From Bacteroidales bacterium (lineage in GTDB: Bacteria > Bacteroidota > Bacteroidia > Bacteroidales > DTU049), in assembly GCA_026418905.1 (NCBI GenBank), contig JAOAAK010000003.1, positions 124,001 through 188,000 of the forward strand: 64,000 nucleotides of DNA, written 5' to 3'. The notes below the pieces were generated by a model. That model searched no databases. It worked only from the letters and a program-made list of their open reading frames with translations, and was not told the origin of the DNA. This document shows, one piece after another, positions 45,517 through 54,259 of this stretch. The first letter of the stretch is position 1. The number at the start of each line of letters is the position of its first letter. The translations under genes were made by a program, and so were the position numbers.

Positions 45517-46299
45517 CTATAAATGCTTTTCTTCAATAATTTTTGCTTTCAGGTAATCGCGATTCATTTTGGCAATATGTACAACAGATATACCTTTAGG
45601 ACATTCATATTCACATGCATAGGTATTTGAACAATTGCCGAAACCACATTCATCCATGGCTTCTACCATTTTCTGAACTCTAATCATGGCTTCCACTTGT
45701 CCTTGCGGTAAATAAGCTAGATGAGCAACCTTGGCACCTACAAAAAGCATAGCTGAAGCATTAGGACATGCAGCAACACAAGCACCACAACCTATACATT
45801 GAGCTGCATCCATAGCTTTCTCAGCCATATGCTTGGGCACAGGGATAGTGTTTGCTTCAGGGGCACTCCCAGTGTTGACAGATATATAACCACCTGCTTG
45901 AATGATTTTATCGAGAACACTCCTATCCACCATTAAATCGCGAATGATAGGAAATGCTTTCGCCCTAAATGGCTCTACGACAATAAGGTCACCGTCTTTG
46001 AATTTTCGCATGTGGAGTTGACATGTAGTAACGCGATCGTCAGGTCCATGCGGGCGCCCGTTGATGTATAAACCACACATTCCACATATACCCTCTCGAC
46101 AATCGTGATCAAAAGCAATAGGAGTTTGTTCATAGGGAATATTTTCCTTTCCAATCGAGTCTTTAATGAGTTTTTGATTCAGAATATCAAGCATTTCTAA
46201 AAAAGAAGCATCTGGCGAAACGTTATCTAACTGATATGTTACGAACTTACCCCTCTTATCAGGTCCTTCTTGTCTCCATATCTTCAATGTGAATCGCAT
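45517..46299 (-). CDS. sdhB: Succinate dehydrogenase/fumarate reductase iron-sulfur subunit
   Basis: A 260-residue protein with three clusters. [2Fe-2S] site in [17 protein letters not shown] and VTTCQLH; the [4Fe-4S] and [3Fe-4S] sites in [14 protein letters not shown] and [18 protein letters not shown]. It moves electrons between SdhA and the membrane subunit. The long C-terminal module and lack of a typical proteobacterial N-terminal half are as in other Bacteroidota complexes. It follows sdhA by 15 bases. Confidence 0.92.
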   Translation of the reverse strand: MRFTLKIWRQEGPDKRGKFVTYQLDNVSPDASFLEMLDILNQKLIKDSIGKENIPYEQTPIAFDHDCREGICGMCGLYINGRPHGPDDRVTTCQLHMRKFKDGDLIVVEPFRAKAFPIIRDLMVDRSVLDKIIQAGGYISVNTGSAPEANTIPVPKHMAEKAMDAAQCIGCGACVAACPNASAMLFVGAKVAHLAYLPQGQVEAMIRVQKMVEAMDECGFGNCSNTYACEYECPKGISVVHIAKMNRDYLKAKIIEEKHL

Positions 46300-46314
46300 A
46301 CTTATACAATTTTT

Positions 46315-48252
46315 TTATTTATAACTTCTTTGCTTTGGTTTAACATATTCAAAATTCAATGGTTCTGTTAATCGTGTAGGATTTGTATCGTCTCCGGTGT
46401 ATTGCCATATGGCAACATGAGCATAATTTTCATCATCGCGTAATGCTTCACCGTCTTCGGTTTGATACTCTTCACGAAAATGCCCTCCGCAAGATTCATT
46501 GCGTTCTAATGCATCCAACATGATAAGCTCTCCGAGTTCTAAAAAGTCTGCTAAGTGACAGGCTTTAGTCAATTCTTCGTTATAATAAGTGCTTTTACCT
46601 GGAACATAAACATTTCTCCAAAATTCTTCTCGCAATGCCCGCACTTTTCCAATGCCATTTTTTAATCCCTCTGCATTGCGAGACATTCCCGCATATTCCC
46701 ACATGATGCTGCCAAGTTCGCGATGTATTTCATCAACTGTTAGCTTACCTTTAATGCTCATCAACTTCTTAATTTGATCATCGACTTCTTGTTCTGCTTT
46801 TATAAATTCAGGTAAATTGCTGGATATAGGAGGTGTTTTAATCTCGTTGGCTAAGTAATTCCCTATAGTTACGGGTAAAATAAAATATCCATCCGCTAAA
46901 CCTTGCATCAAGGCAGAAGCACCGAGTCGATTAGCACCATGGTCGCTGAAGTTGGCCTCACCAATCACATATAAACCAGGTATGTTACTCATTAATTCAT
47001 AATCAACCCATAATCCCCCCATGGTATAGTGAACAGCTGGATATATCATCATCGGAACTTCATAAGGATTTTCATCAACGATTTTTTCATACATCTCAAA
47101 AAGATTACCATATCGTTCTTCAATTACATGCTTTCCTAGTTTTTTTATTGCATCGCGAAAATCAAGAAAGACTGCTTGTCCGGTAACATAGACACCATAA
47201 CCTTTGTCGCATCTTTCTTTTGCTGCACGACTTGCAATGTCACGCGGAACAAGATTACCGTAAGCAGGATATCGTCGTTCGAGGTAATAATCCCTATCTT
47301 CTTCGGGGATATCATTGGGAGATATTTCTCTCCTTCTTAATTTTTCTGCATCTTCTAGCTTTTTAGGAACCCAAACTCTGCCATCATTTCTTAAGCATTC
47401 ACTCATAAGAGTGAGCTTACTTTGGTAGGTTCCATGCAAAGGGATGCATGTGGGATGAATCTGCGTAAAAGCCGGATTTGCAAACCATGCTCCTTTTTTG
47501 TATGCTCGCCAAACAGGTGTGACATTAGATCCTTTGGCATTGGTACTGAGATAATACACATTACCATATCCGCCAGAAGCTAGCACAACAGCATGTGCAG
47601 AATGACGTTCAACTTCTCCTGTAAGCAAATTGCGACAAATAATACCTCGAGCTTTCCCATCGACGAGTACAATATCGAGGACATCCCGACGTGTATATAA
47701 TTTAACCTTTCCCAACTTGATTTGTCTACTTAAAGCTCCGTAAGCACCCAACAAAAGTTGCTGTCCTGTTTGACCTCTAGCATAAAAGGTCCTCATAAGT
47801 TGAGCGCCACCAAAAGAACGTGTATCGAGATAACCGCTGTATTCACGAGCAAAAGGTACTCCTTGCGCTACGGCTTGATCAATAATGGCATTACTAACTT
47901 CGGCCAAGCGATAGACGTTAGCTTCACGAGAACGATAGTCTCCCCCTTTGAGTGTATCTTCAAATAACCTCCAAATACTATCTCCATCGTTGCGGTAATT
48001 TTTGGCTGCATTGATACCTCCTTGAGCAGCTATACTATGAGCTCGTCTTGGACTATCTTGATAACAAAATACTTTCACTTGGTACCCTAATTCTGCAAGT
48101 GATGCAGCAGCAGAAGCACCAGCTAAACCTGTTCCAACCACAATAATATCAAGTTTTTCCTTGTTAGCAGGACTAACCAATTTTACTGTAGAACGATAAT
48201 GGGTCCACTTTTCAGCAATGTGACCCTCTGGTATTTTGGCATTTATTTCCAT
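46315..48252 (-). CDS. sdhA: Succinate dehydrogenase/fumarate reductase flavoprotein subunit
   Basis: A 645-residue FAD enzyme. The dinucleotide-binding [17 protein letters not shown] is at about 41-57. The His of [14 protein letters not shown] (about residue 70) is the expected covalent FAD attachment. The active-site region ([23 protein letters not shown] with catalytic His, [12 protein letters not shown]) is intact. It catalyses succinate to fumarate or the reverse. In Bacteroidota the same three-gene set works either as fumarate reductase in anaerobes or succinate dehydrogenase in aerobes; sequence alone does not decide it here. Confidence 0.94.
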   Translation of the reverse strand: MEINAKIPEGHIAEKWTHYRSTVKLVSPANKEKLDIIVVGTGLAGASAAASLAELGYQVKVFCYQDSPRRAHSIAAQGGINAAKNYRNDGDSIWRLFEDTLKGGDYRSREANVYRLAEVSNAIIDQAVAQGVPFAREYSGYLDTRSFGGAQLMRTFYARGQTGQQLLLGAYGALSRQIKLGKVKLYTRRDVLDIVLVDGKARGIICRNLLTGEVERHSAHAVVLASGGYGNVYYLSTNAKGSNVTPVWRAYKKGAWFANPAFTQIHPTCIPLHGTYQSKLTLMSECLRNDGRVWVPKKLEDAEKLRRREISPNDIPEEDRDYYLERRYPAYGNLVPRDIASRAAKERCDKGYGVYVTGQAVFLDFRDAIKKLGKHVIEERYGNLFEMYEKIVDENPYEVPMMIYPAVHYTMGGLWVDYELMSNIPGLYVIGEANFSDHGANRLGASALMQGLADGYFILPVTIGNYLANEIKTPPISSNLPEFIKAEQEVDDQIKKLMSIKGKLTVDEIHRELGSIMWEYAGMSRNAEGLKNGIGKVRALREEFWRNVYVPGKSTYYNEELTKACHLADFLELGELIMLDALERNESCGGHFREEYQTEDGEALRDDENYAHVAIWQYTGDDTNPTRLTEPLNFEYVKPKQRSYK

Positions 48253-48264
48253 ATTGAATAGGTT

Positions 48265-48939
48265 TTATTTGTAAAAAAACATAAAATATGTTGGGATCGT
48301 CATAAAACCACCACTTATGAATAAGGCATAAAAAAGGGCAAGAACACGAATAGTTTTTTGATACCGATTATGGTTAAACCCAAATGTCTGAAATACGGCT
48401 TGAAAAGCATGATAAAGGTGAAAAGCTAAAACAACGAGCCAAACATAGTATATGATTACATACACCTCGTTGGTAAATAAGAGAATAGCCATCGTATAAA
48501 AATCCAAAGGATCGTTTACACCTGGCGGCATAGGAACCCACCCTTCTTTAACAAAGTTAAAGTTTATTAAATGTATGATCAAAACCAGTAAAACAGTTAA
48601 ACCTGTCCAAATAGTGTAACGTGAAAAAAAAGAAGTTGGTGTCTTACTTGATACGGCGTATCTTTGAGGCCTTGCCATCCAGTTCTGTATTTTCAAGATA
48701 ATTCCAAGTGCAATGTGAAGCAAAAAACTAGCAATTAAAACTATTTCAAAAATTTTTACAAGCAGATTAGAAGCCATGAAACGTGAGGCAACATTGAACG
48801 TCTGACCCCCATCAGGTAATAACATAAGCAAGTTAATACACAAATGGACCACAAGAAAAATCAATAAAAAAACACCGGCCGAAGCCATCCATAACTTTTG
48901 ACTTATAGAACTTAATCTCAATATAAAACGAGAAGGCAT
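48265..48939 (-). CDS. sdhC: Succinate dehydrogenase/fumarate reductase cytochrome b subunit
   Basis: A 224-residue membrane protein with about five hydrophobic helices, the single large subunit that replaces SdhC and SdhD in Bacteroidota. Histidines that could hold heme appear at VVHLCINL, LLHIALGI, IIHLINFNFV and AFHLYHAFQAVF. It anchors SdhAB and exchanges electrons with quinone. The promoter box at 48947-48954 lies seven bases before the ATG. First gene of the sdhCAB operon. Confidence 0.9.
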   Translation of the reverse strand: MPSRFILRLSSISQKLWMASAGVFLLIFLVVHLCINLLMLLPDGGQTFNVASRFMASNLLVKIFEIVLIASFLLHIALGIILKIQNWMARPQRYAVSSKTPTSFFSRYTIWTGLTVLLVLIIHLINFNFVKEGWVPMPPGVNDPLDFYTMAILLFTNEVYVIIYYVWLVVLAFHLYHAFQAVFQTFGFNHNRYQKTIRVLALFYALFISGGFMTIPTYFMFFYK

Positions 48940-48946
48940 TTTTTTG

Positions 48947-48954
48947 CAAATTTA
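48947..48954 (-). promoter_or_regulatory. -7 promoter box TAAATTTG of sdhCAB
   Basis: Exact TAnnTTTG match on the minus strand, seven bases before the sdhC ATG. Confidence 0.7.
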
Positions 48955-49080
48955 AAATTGTCACTGTTACAAGTATAATTTTTTTAAAAAAATAAAAAAA
49001 CACAACAATTTTTAATAAACAGGAATAGAATCAAAAAAATACTTAAAATTGCACACCAAATAGTGTAAAAATCATTTTTT

Positions 49081-50418
49081 ATGCAAATTGTCATAGCGGG
49101 TGATGGTGAAGTGGGTTTATACGTAGCTGAACTACTTGCTAGAAGTAACCATACCATCACCGTTATCGATCCAACAGAAAATATTAAGTATTACAATCAA
49201 GCCCAAGAAAAGAATTTCTTTATCATTAATGCTAACCCTACGCTTCCAGGAACTCTGATTGAAGCACGAATAAAAAAAGCCGATTTATTCATTGCTGTTA
49301 TGCATAATGAAGAACCAAATATTATATCCGCGTCACTAGCTAGCCATCTTGGAGCAAAAACCACCATAGCTCGCATTAGCACCGAAGATTACTTGAAAAA
49401 AGAATATTCTGTTTATTTTCACGACATGGGGATTAATTACCTTGTATGTCCTGAAGCTTTAGCTGTTGAAGAAATATCTAAACTTTTGTTACAAACTTCG
49501 GCACATGAAATTTATGAGTTTGCTAATGGTAAATTATGGGTAGTTTTTCAAACGGTTGATATTGATTCACCGATGGTGGGTAAAAGAATAGACGAGCTGG
49601 ACCCCAATAAAATTTCTTTTTTACCTCTTGCCGTTTTTAGAAAAGGTAAAACGTTTATACCTCAAAGTAAAACTATCTTGGAAGCTAACGATTTAGTGTA
49701 TTTTCTTGTGATTCCATCTAAAATTGATGATTTTCTTTCTTTACTTGGTCAAGAAAACTACTCTATTAAGAATGTTATGATTGTCGGTGGAGGAAGAATC
49801 GGTCGAAAAGTTGCGATGAACATTCAAGATAAAATCAACACAAAACTTATTGATATAGATGAAGACAGGTGTTCTATCCTTTCTCAAATGCTTCAACACA
49901 CACTTATTATCAACGGAGATGCTCGAGATGTAAATTTGCTGAAAGAAGAAAATATTCAGGATATGGATGCCTTTATAGCAGTAACTGACAGCAGTGAAAC
50001 CAATATCCTAACATGCTTGTTAGCAAGAGAATATGGTGCTAAAAAATACATACCCCTCTTAGAAAGTGTAGATTATATTAACATTGCTCAAAATATTGGC
50101 ATTCACAGTGTTATCAACAAAAAACTTATTACTGCAGGCCAAATTGTCAAGTACACTATGGGACGCTCTCTAAGTACGATTAAATGTCTTGTCGGTATCG
50201 ATGCTGAAGTGATGGAATTCATCGTACAACCCAACTCTAAAGCAGCCCATAAAAGAATCGAACAACTTGGATTACCTAAAAATTGCATTGTAGGAGGCAT
50301 GGTAAGGGATGAAATTCCTTTGATTGCCAGAAATGATATGCAAATTTTACCCAACGATCAAGTGATAGTTCTTGCATTACCCGACGCCATTGAAGACGTA
50401 CAGGAGTTCTTTAACTAA
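49081..50418 (+). CDS. trkA: Trk potassium uptake regulatory protein (two RCK domains)
   Basis: A 445-residue cytoplasmic protein with two RCK modules, each with an N-terminal Rossmann fold and a C-terminal RCK_C domain. The nucleotide-binding loops are GDGEVGLYVAELL (7-19) and, near residue 237, GGGRIGRKVAMNI. It should form a ring beneath TrkH and sense NAD(H)/ATP ratio. Two trkH genes follow immediately. A weak box (TAAAATTG) lies before the start. Confidence 0.92.
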   Translation: MQIVIAGDGEVGLYVAELLARSNHTITVIDPTENIKYYNQAQEKNFFIINANPTLPGTLIEARIKKADLFIAVMHNEEPNIISASLASHLGAKTTIARISTEDYLKKEYSVYFHDMGINYLVCPEALAVEEISKLLLQTSAHEIYEFANGKLWVVFQTVDIDSPMVGKRIDELDPNKISFLPLAVFRKGKTFIPQSKTILEANDLVYFLVIPSKIDDFLSLLGQENYSIKNVMIVGGGRIGRKVAMNIQDKINTKLIDIDEDRCSILSQMLQHTLIINGDARDVNLLKEENIQDMDAFIAVTDSSETNILTCLLAREYGAKKYIPLLESVDYINIAQNIGIHSVINKKLITAGQIVKYTMGRSLSTIKCLVGIDAEVMEFIVQPNSKAAHKRIEQLGLPKNCIVGGMVRDEIPLIARNDMQILPNDQVIVLALPDAIEDVQEFFN

Positions 50419-50420
50419 TT

Positions 50421-51887
50421 ATGAAAAATCACTTTCCTTTTAATTTCAAAAGTATCTTACTTATTTTCAAATATGCTTTGATATTGATTTTGCTTGTCTG
50501 TATTCCCATTTGTATCATATCTTTCTTTGATAACAGACAAGCTTTTTATGGTTTTTTATTTCTTGAGGGGATTGCACTTCTATTCATTGGACTTTGCCAA
50601 TTTTTATTAAAACATTTACCAGAAAACGATTTTTTTTCTATCAGAGACGGTTTTCTGACTATTTTGCTCGTATGGGGAAGTGCAATTTTTTTAGGATCTA
50701 TTCCTTTTTTCATAGGCATTGAAGGCTTTTACTTTATCGATGCCATTTTTGAATCTACTGCCTCATGGTCAACCAATGGAATTACCCTTTACGGATCGGA
50801 GCAATTATCCTTTTCTTTGCTTCTTTGGAGGGCATCGTTACAATGGATGGGAGGATTCGGAATTATTCTGCTTATTATTTCTTTTGTTCCATCGCTTGTT
50901 CCCAAAGCTTCCAATATCTTTTTTTTCGATAAGAACTCATCCAATGTTCAGCAAATTAACCCGTCAACTCAAGGAACTGCATTAAGACTTTTTATTATTT
51001 ATTCAGGTTTAACCGTTTCTCTTTTCTTCCTTTTGCTCTTGCAACATATTCCTATGCAAGAAGCTATTCTACTGACGTTGTCTACGATCAGTACGGCGGG
51101 TTTAAATTTTCATCAGGGTGATGTTAGTTCTTATTCTTTTTTCATACAGCTCACGTTACTTTTTTTTATGATTATTTCTAGTTCGAACATCTACCTTCTG
51201 TATTTTGTTTTAAAAATGAGATGGAAACTCTTTATTGAGAACGACGAAATTAAATGGTATTTTTTAATAGCTGCTTTAGCTATTGCAAGTACCTTATCCT
51301 ATAGATTCATCTCCAACGAACATTTACATCTCGAAGATGCTTTTAAAGTAGTTTTTAATCTTTTTTCAGTCATTTCAACGACAGGTTTCTATATCCCAGA
51401 TATATCTCTTCGCTATGATTTATTTATGTGGTTTGTGTTTGTCATCTTGATGGCTATCGGTTCAACTTCAGCAAGCACAGCTGGTGGAATTAGCCTATAT
51501 AGATTTATCGTTCTTTTTCGTACGATTCGTTCTTATGTGACCAGTGTGTTTCATCCTTCCTCTATTTTGAAAGTTTCATTCAACAAAAAAGTATTACCTA
51601 CACAAACGTTATTTCAGATTTTAACCTTTTCAACTATATATCTTATTTTAGTATGTGTTTCTATCATTTTACTGACTCTGAGCGATATCGAGCTCCAAGA
51701 TGCTATTACTCTTTCCGTGGGGTTTATTTCAAATACAGGTAATATCTTAAAAACCATGATGATTTCATATGATTTTTCCTCCATTACTGCATATCAAAAA
51801 ATTTTATTTAGCCTTCTCATGTTTGCGGGTAAAATGCAAATAATACCTTTGCTTATTATTGTTTCACCAGTTTTTTGGAAAAAATGA
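50421..51887 (+). CDS. TrkH-family potassium transporter, divergent paralogue
   Basis: A 488-residue membrane protein with eight to ten hydrophobic segments and four pore loops. Each filter keeps its glycine: WSTNGIT, STISTAGLN, SVISTTGFY and ISNTGNIL. Loops one and four differ from the classical TTTGAT and SNxGPG. It lies between trkA (two-base gap) and the second trkH (four-base overlap ATGA). It could be the alternative subunit of a heteromeric channel or a separate one. Confidence 0.85.
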   Translation: MKNHFPFNFKSILLIFKYALILILLVCIPICIISFFDNRQAFYGFLFLEGIALLFIGLCQFLLKHLPENDFFSIRDGFLTILLVWGSAIFLGSIPFFIGIEGFYFIDAIFESTASWSTNGITLYGSEQLSFSLLLWRASLQWMGGFGIILLIISFVPSLVPKASNIFFFDKNSSNVQQINPSTQGTALRLFIIYSGLTVSLFFLLLLQHIPMQEAILLTLSTISTAGLNFHQGDVSSYSFFIQLTLLFFMIISSSNIYLLYFVLKMRWKLFIENDEIKWYFLIAALAIASTLSYRFISNEHLHLEDAFKVVFNLFSVISTTGFYIPDISLRYDLFMWFVFVILMAIGSTSASTAGGISLYRFIVLFRTIRSYVTSVFHPSSILKVSFNKKVLPTQTLFQILTFSTIYLILVCVSIILLTLSDIELQDAITLSVGFISNTGNILKTMMISYDFSSITAYQKILFSLLMFAGKMQIIPLLIIVSPVFWKK

Positions 51888-53347
51888 AAGCACTACATCA
51901 TAAGTTGATTTTGAAAGTTTTAGGAATGCTTATCACTCTAGAATCTGGAGCAATGTCGGTTGCTTTCGTTTATAGTTGCTTAGTAGATAACACACCATTA
52001 GCTTATTTAGAAGGTTGGCTCTCATCGATCTTATTTTCTTTTTTTCTTGGTGCGAGTTTATGGTTTTTTTTCAGAAAATCTCCTATTGAGGAAATGAGTA
52101 AAAGAGATGGTTATTTCATTGTCACTTTTACCTGGATTATCTTAGGCATGATTGGAGCCTTACCCTATTGTTTAACAGGCTATATACCCTCTTACATCGA
52201 TGCTGTTTTTGAAACTATCTCTGGCTTTACCACAACGGGGTCAAGCATTTTGACTGATGTTGAAATTTTACCCTATGGCATACTTTTATGGAGAAGCATG
52301 ACCCAATGGTTAGGTGGATTGGGCGTAGTTGTGCTAGCTGTTGCTATTTTACCTGCATTTGGTTTTGGAGGCATGCATCTTTTTGCTGCTGAAACCACTG
52401 GCCCATTCAAAGACAAACTTCATCCTCGAATAAAGGACACAGCAAAAACTATTTGGTTGGTTTATGTCTTTCTTACTTTTTTACTCATTATTCTTTATGT
52501 TCTTGGGGGAATGCCTACTTTTGATGCCATCTGTCATGCATTTACCACCTTACCATCTGGTGGCTTTTCTACAAAAAATGCTAGTATGGCTTTTTTTTCA
52601 CCCTATCATCAGTGGGTTACGATACTTTTTATGTATTTCGCTGGAACTAACATGGTGTTGTTTTATAAATTTTATCAAAAAAAATTTAAAGATATAATTC
52701 GCGATGAAGAATGGATTTTTTATAATATACTTGTTTTAGGATCAATTCTTCTAGTTTTTCTTATCCTTTTCTTTAAAGGAGGATATGAACTTGAATATGC
52801 CCTGCGCCATGGAGCATTCCAAGTGGTAAGTATCATTACCACCACGGGACTAGTTACGGCAGATTATTTTTCGTGGCCTGTAGCCTCTTATAGTTGGCTT
52901 CTATTTCTTCTTTTCGCTGGTGGAATGGCTGGTTCAACCAGTGGTGGCATTAAAATGATTCGATTTGTCCTTATTTTTAAAGCCATTCGCAATTATCTCC
53001 GAAAACTTATTCACCAACGAGCAGTTATTCCAATTTTTTTCAACCAAAAGCCAGTAGACCAAATAAGTGTTTTAAATGTTATTTCTATTACTGTGCTTTA
53101 TATTTTGGCCTATCTTCTCGGTGTTCTGATAATATTGCTGATTGAAAAAGATTTCTTCGTTGCTATATCCGCTCCTATTACGGTTCTATCTAACTCTGGT
53201 CCTGGGTTAGGATCTATCGGTCCCATTTACAATTTTTCTCATTTACATGATGTTACTAAAGTTTTACTTACTATTCTGATGATACTTGGTCGTTTAGAGT
53301 TTATCAGTGTAATTGCACTCTTTCATCGCTCTTTCTGGAAAAAATAA
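51884..53347 (+). CDS. trkH: TrkH potassium transporter, canonical
   Basis: A 487-residue membrane protein. The four selectivity-filter loops are close to the standard: SGFTTTGSS, TTLPSGGFSTKN, STTGLVTADY and SNSGPGLGSIG. The start is the ATG at 51884, in a 4-base ATGA overlap with the upstream gene; the TTG nine bases earlier is not needed. With TrkA it should move K+ into the cell. Confidence 0.9.
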   Translation: MKALHHKLILKVLGMLITLESGAMSVAFVYSCLVDNTPLAYLEGWLSSILFSFFLGASLWFFFRKSPIEEMSKRDGYFIVTFTWIILGMIGALPYCLTGYIPSYIDAVFETISGFTTTGSSILTDVEILPYGILLWRSMTQWLGGLGVVVLAVAILPAFGFGGMHLFAAETTGPFKDKLHPRIKDTAKTIWLVYVFLTFLLIILYVLGGMPTFDAICHAFTTLPSGGFSTKNASMAFFSPYHQWVTILFMYFAGTNMVLFYKFYQKKFKDIIRDEEWIFYNILVLGSILLVFLILFFKGGYELEYALRHGAFQVVSIITTTGLVTADYFSWPVASYSWLLFLLFAGGMAGSTSGGIKMIRFVLIFKAIRNYLRKLIHQRAVIPIFFNQKPVDQISVLNVISITVLYILAYLLGVLIILLIEKDFFVAISAPITVLSNSGPGLGSIGPIYNFSHLHDVTKVLLTILMILGRLEFISVIALFHRSFWKK

Positions 53348-53414
53348 TTAAGAAGTACTATATCAAAGTTGCTATCACACTATGCACTTCTGTGCCACAT
53401 TCATCCAATAAGAA

Positions 53415-54086
53415 CTAAAATGGTATAATAGAAATACCAATTGAAATAGGATACATCTGGGGTCCTTTATTTTTTTCGAATAGGGGGCTCAAGCTGTAAA
53501 ATGCAAAAACATTGAATAGCTTATAACCTACCGTCATCGTAAGCCCATACCTGAAAGGCAATAAATTAGAAATATTATATGACTTGATTTTTAAACCTTC
53601 ATCTATCATTTTGGTATGGTTCCCTACCATGAGACCAAATTTTCCTCCAATATAAAATCTGAAAACGTTTTTACCTTTGCTCCGATACCTAAATTCTACA
53701 GGGATATCAACGTAAGAGAGTACTAGCTTATATTTATCCTTCTTTTCGGCAAAAGGATGAAATTCAACTACATCATTGGAATCCTTTCTCATTTCAGCTT
53801 GAAAATTAAAATTATGAGCAGAAACACCTAAGCCACCTGCCACAGAGAAAGGTGAACTTCCAAATTTTTTTTCCAACAAAATATAAGTGTTAAAACCAGG
53901 ATTATAAGTTTTGTAATCACCCGAATCGGGTAATTTCATCCATATGTCATTAAAAAACTGAATGTGAAGACGATCGGCTTTCCCAAACCCACCAAATTTT
54001 CTTTCCATTTCTTCTTTTTCATCCTCACTAATCTGAGAAAAAAGCGCCAAAGAAAACAAACTTAAAATTAAAAAAAGTTTTTTCAT
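53415..54086 (-). CDS. Outer-membrane beta-barrel protein (PorT-like size)
   Basis: A 223-residue exported protein with signal peptide ending LFS then Gln20. It has alternating strand composition (NTYILLEKKFG, GGLGVSAHNF, FRFYIGGKFGLMVGN, YGLTMTVGYKLFNVFAFYSL) and ends in IIPF, an outer-membrane C-terminus. The glycine-rich barrel and length fit the OMP beta-brl_2/PorT group, but I find no motif that proves PorT. It lies 21 bases downstream of tRNA-Ser on the same strand, so the two may be co-transcribed. Confidence 0.65.
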   Translation of the reverse strand: MKKLFLILSLFSLALFSQISEDEKEEMERKFGGFGKADRLHIQFFNDIWMKLPDSGDYKTYNPGFNTYILLEKKFGSSPFSVAGGLGVSAHNFNFQAEMRKDSNDVVEFHPFAEKKDKYKLVLSYVDIPVEFRYRSKGKNVFRFYIGGKFGLMVGNHTKMIDEGLKIKSYNISNLLPFRYGLTMTVGYKLFNVFAFYSLSPLFEKNKGPQMYPISIGISIIPF

Positions 54087-54107
54087 TTAATTTTTATTTA
54101 AAATTAG

Positions 54108-54196
54108 CGGAGAGACAGGGATTCGAACCCTGGGTTCCACTTACGTGGAACAACGGTTTTCGAGACCGCCCCATTCGACCACTCTGGCACCTCTCC
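54108..54196 (-). tRNA. tRNA-Ser (CGA)
   Basis: Minus strand. Acceptor GGAGAGG pairs with TCTCTCC. The anticodon loop CTCGAAA (anticodon CGA) is held by GCGGT/ACCGT. The long variable arm TTCCAC GTAA GTGGAA marks a class II tRNA, and the T arm CAGGG TTCGAAT CCCTG is complete. Discriminator is G; CCA is not encoded. Confidence 0.97.
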
Positions 54197-54203
54197 TCAT
54201 AGG

Positions 54204-54211
54204 CAAAAATA
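54204..54211 (-). promoter_or_regulatory. -7 promoter box TATTTTTG of tRNA-Ser
   Basis: Exact TAnnTTTG match on the minus strand, seven bases before the 5' end of tRNA-Ser. It calibrates the spacing seen before many start codons. Confidence 0.7.
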
Positions 54212-54247
54212 AATTATTTTCCAGAAACGTTATTCATCAAAATTCCA

Positions 54248-54255
54248 TACTTTTG
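54248..54255 (+). promoter_or_regulatory. -7 promoter box TACTTTTG of porW/sprE
   Basis: Exact TAnnTTTG match, four bases before the ATG at 54260. Confidence 0.65.
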
Positions 54256-54259
54256 TTTT

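Noticed and set aside
53347-53414. Terminator hairpin between trkH and the barrel gene (AGAAGT/ACTTCT)
   Set aside because: Six weak pairs around a loop of nearly 30 bases and no T run; not convincing.
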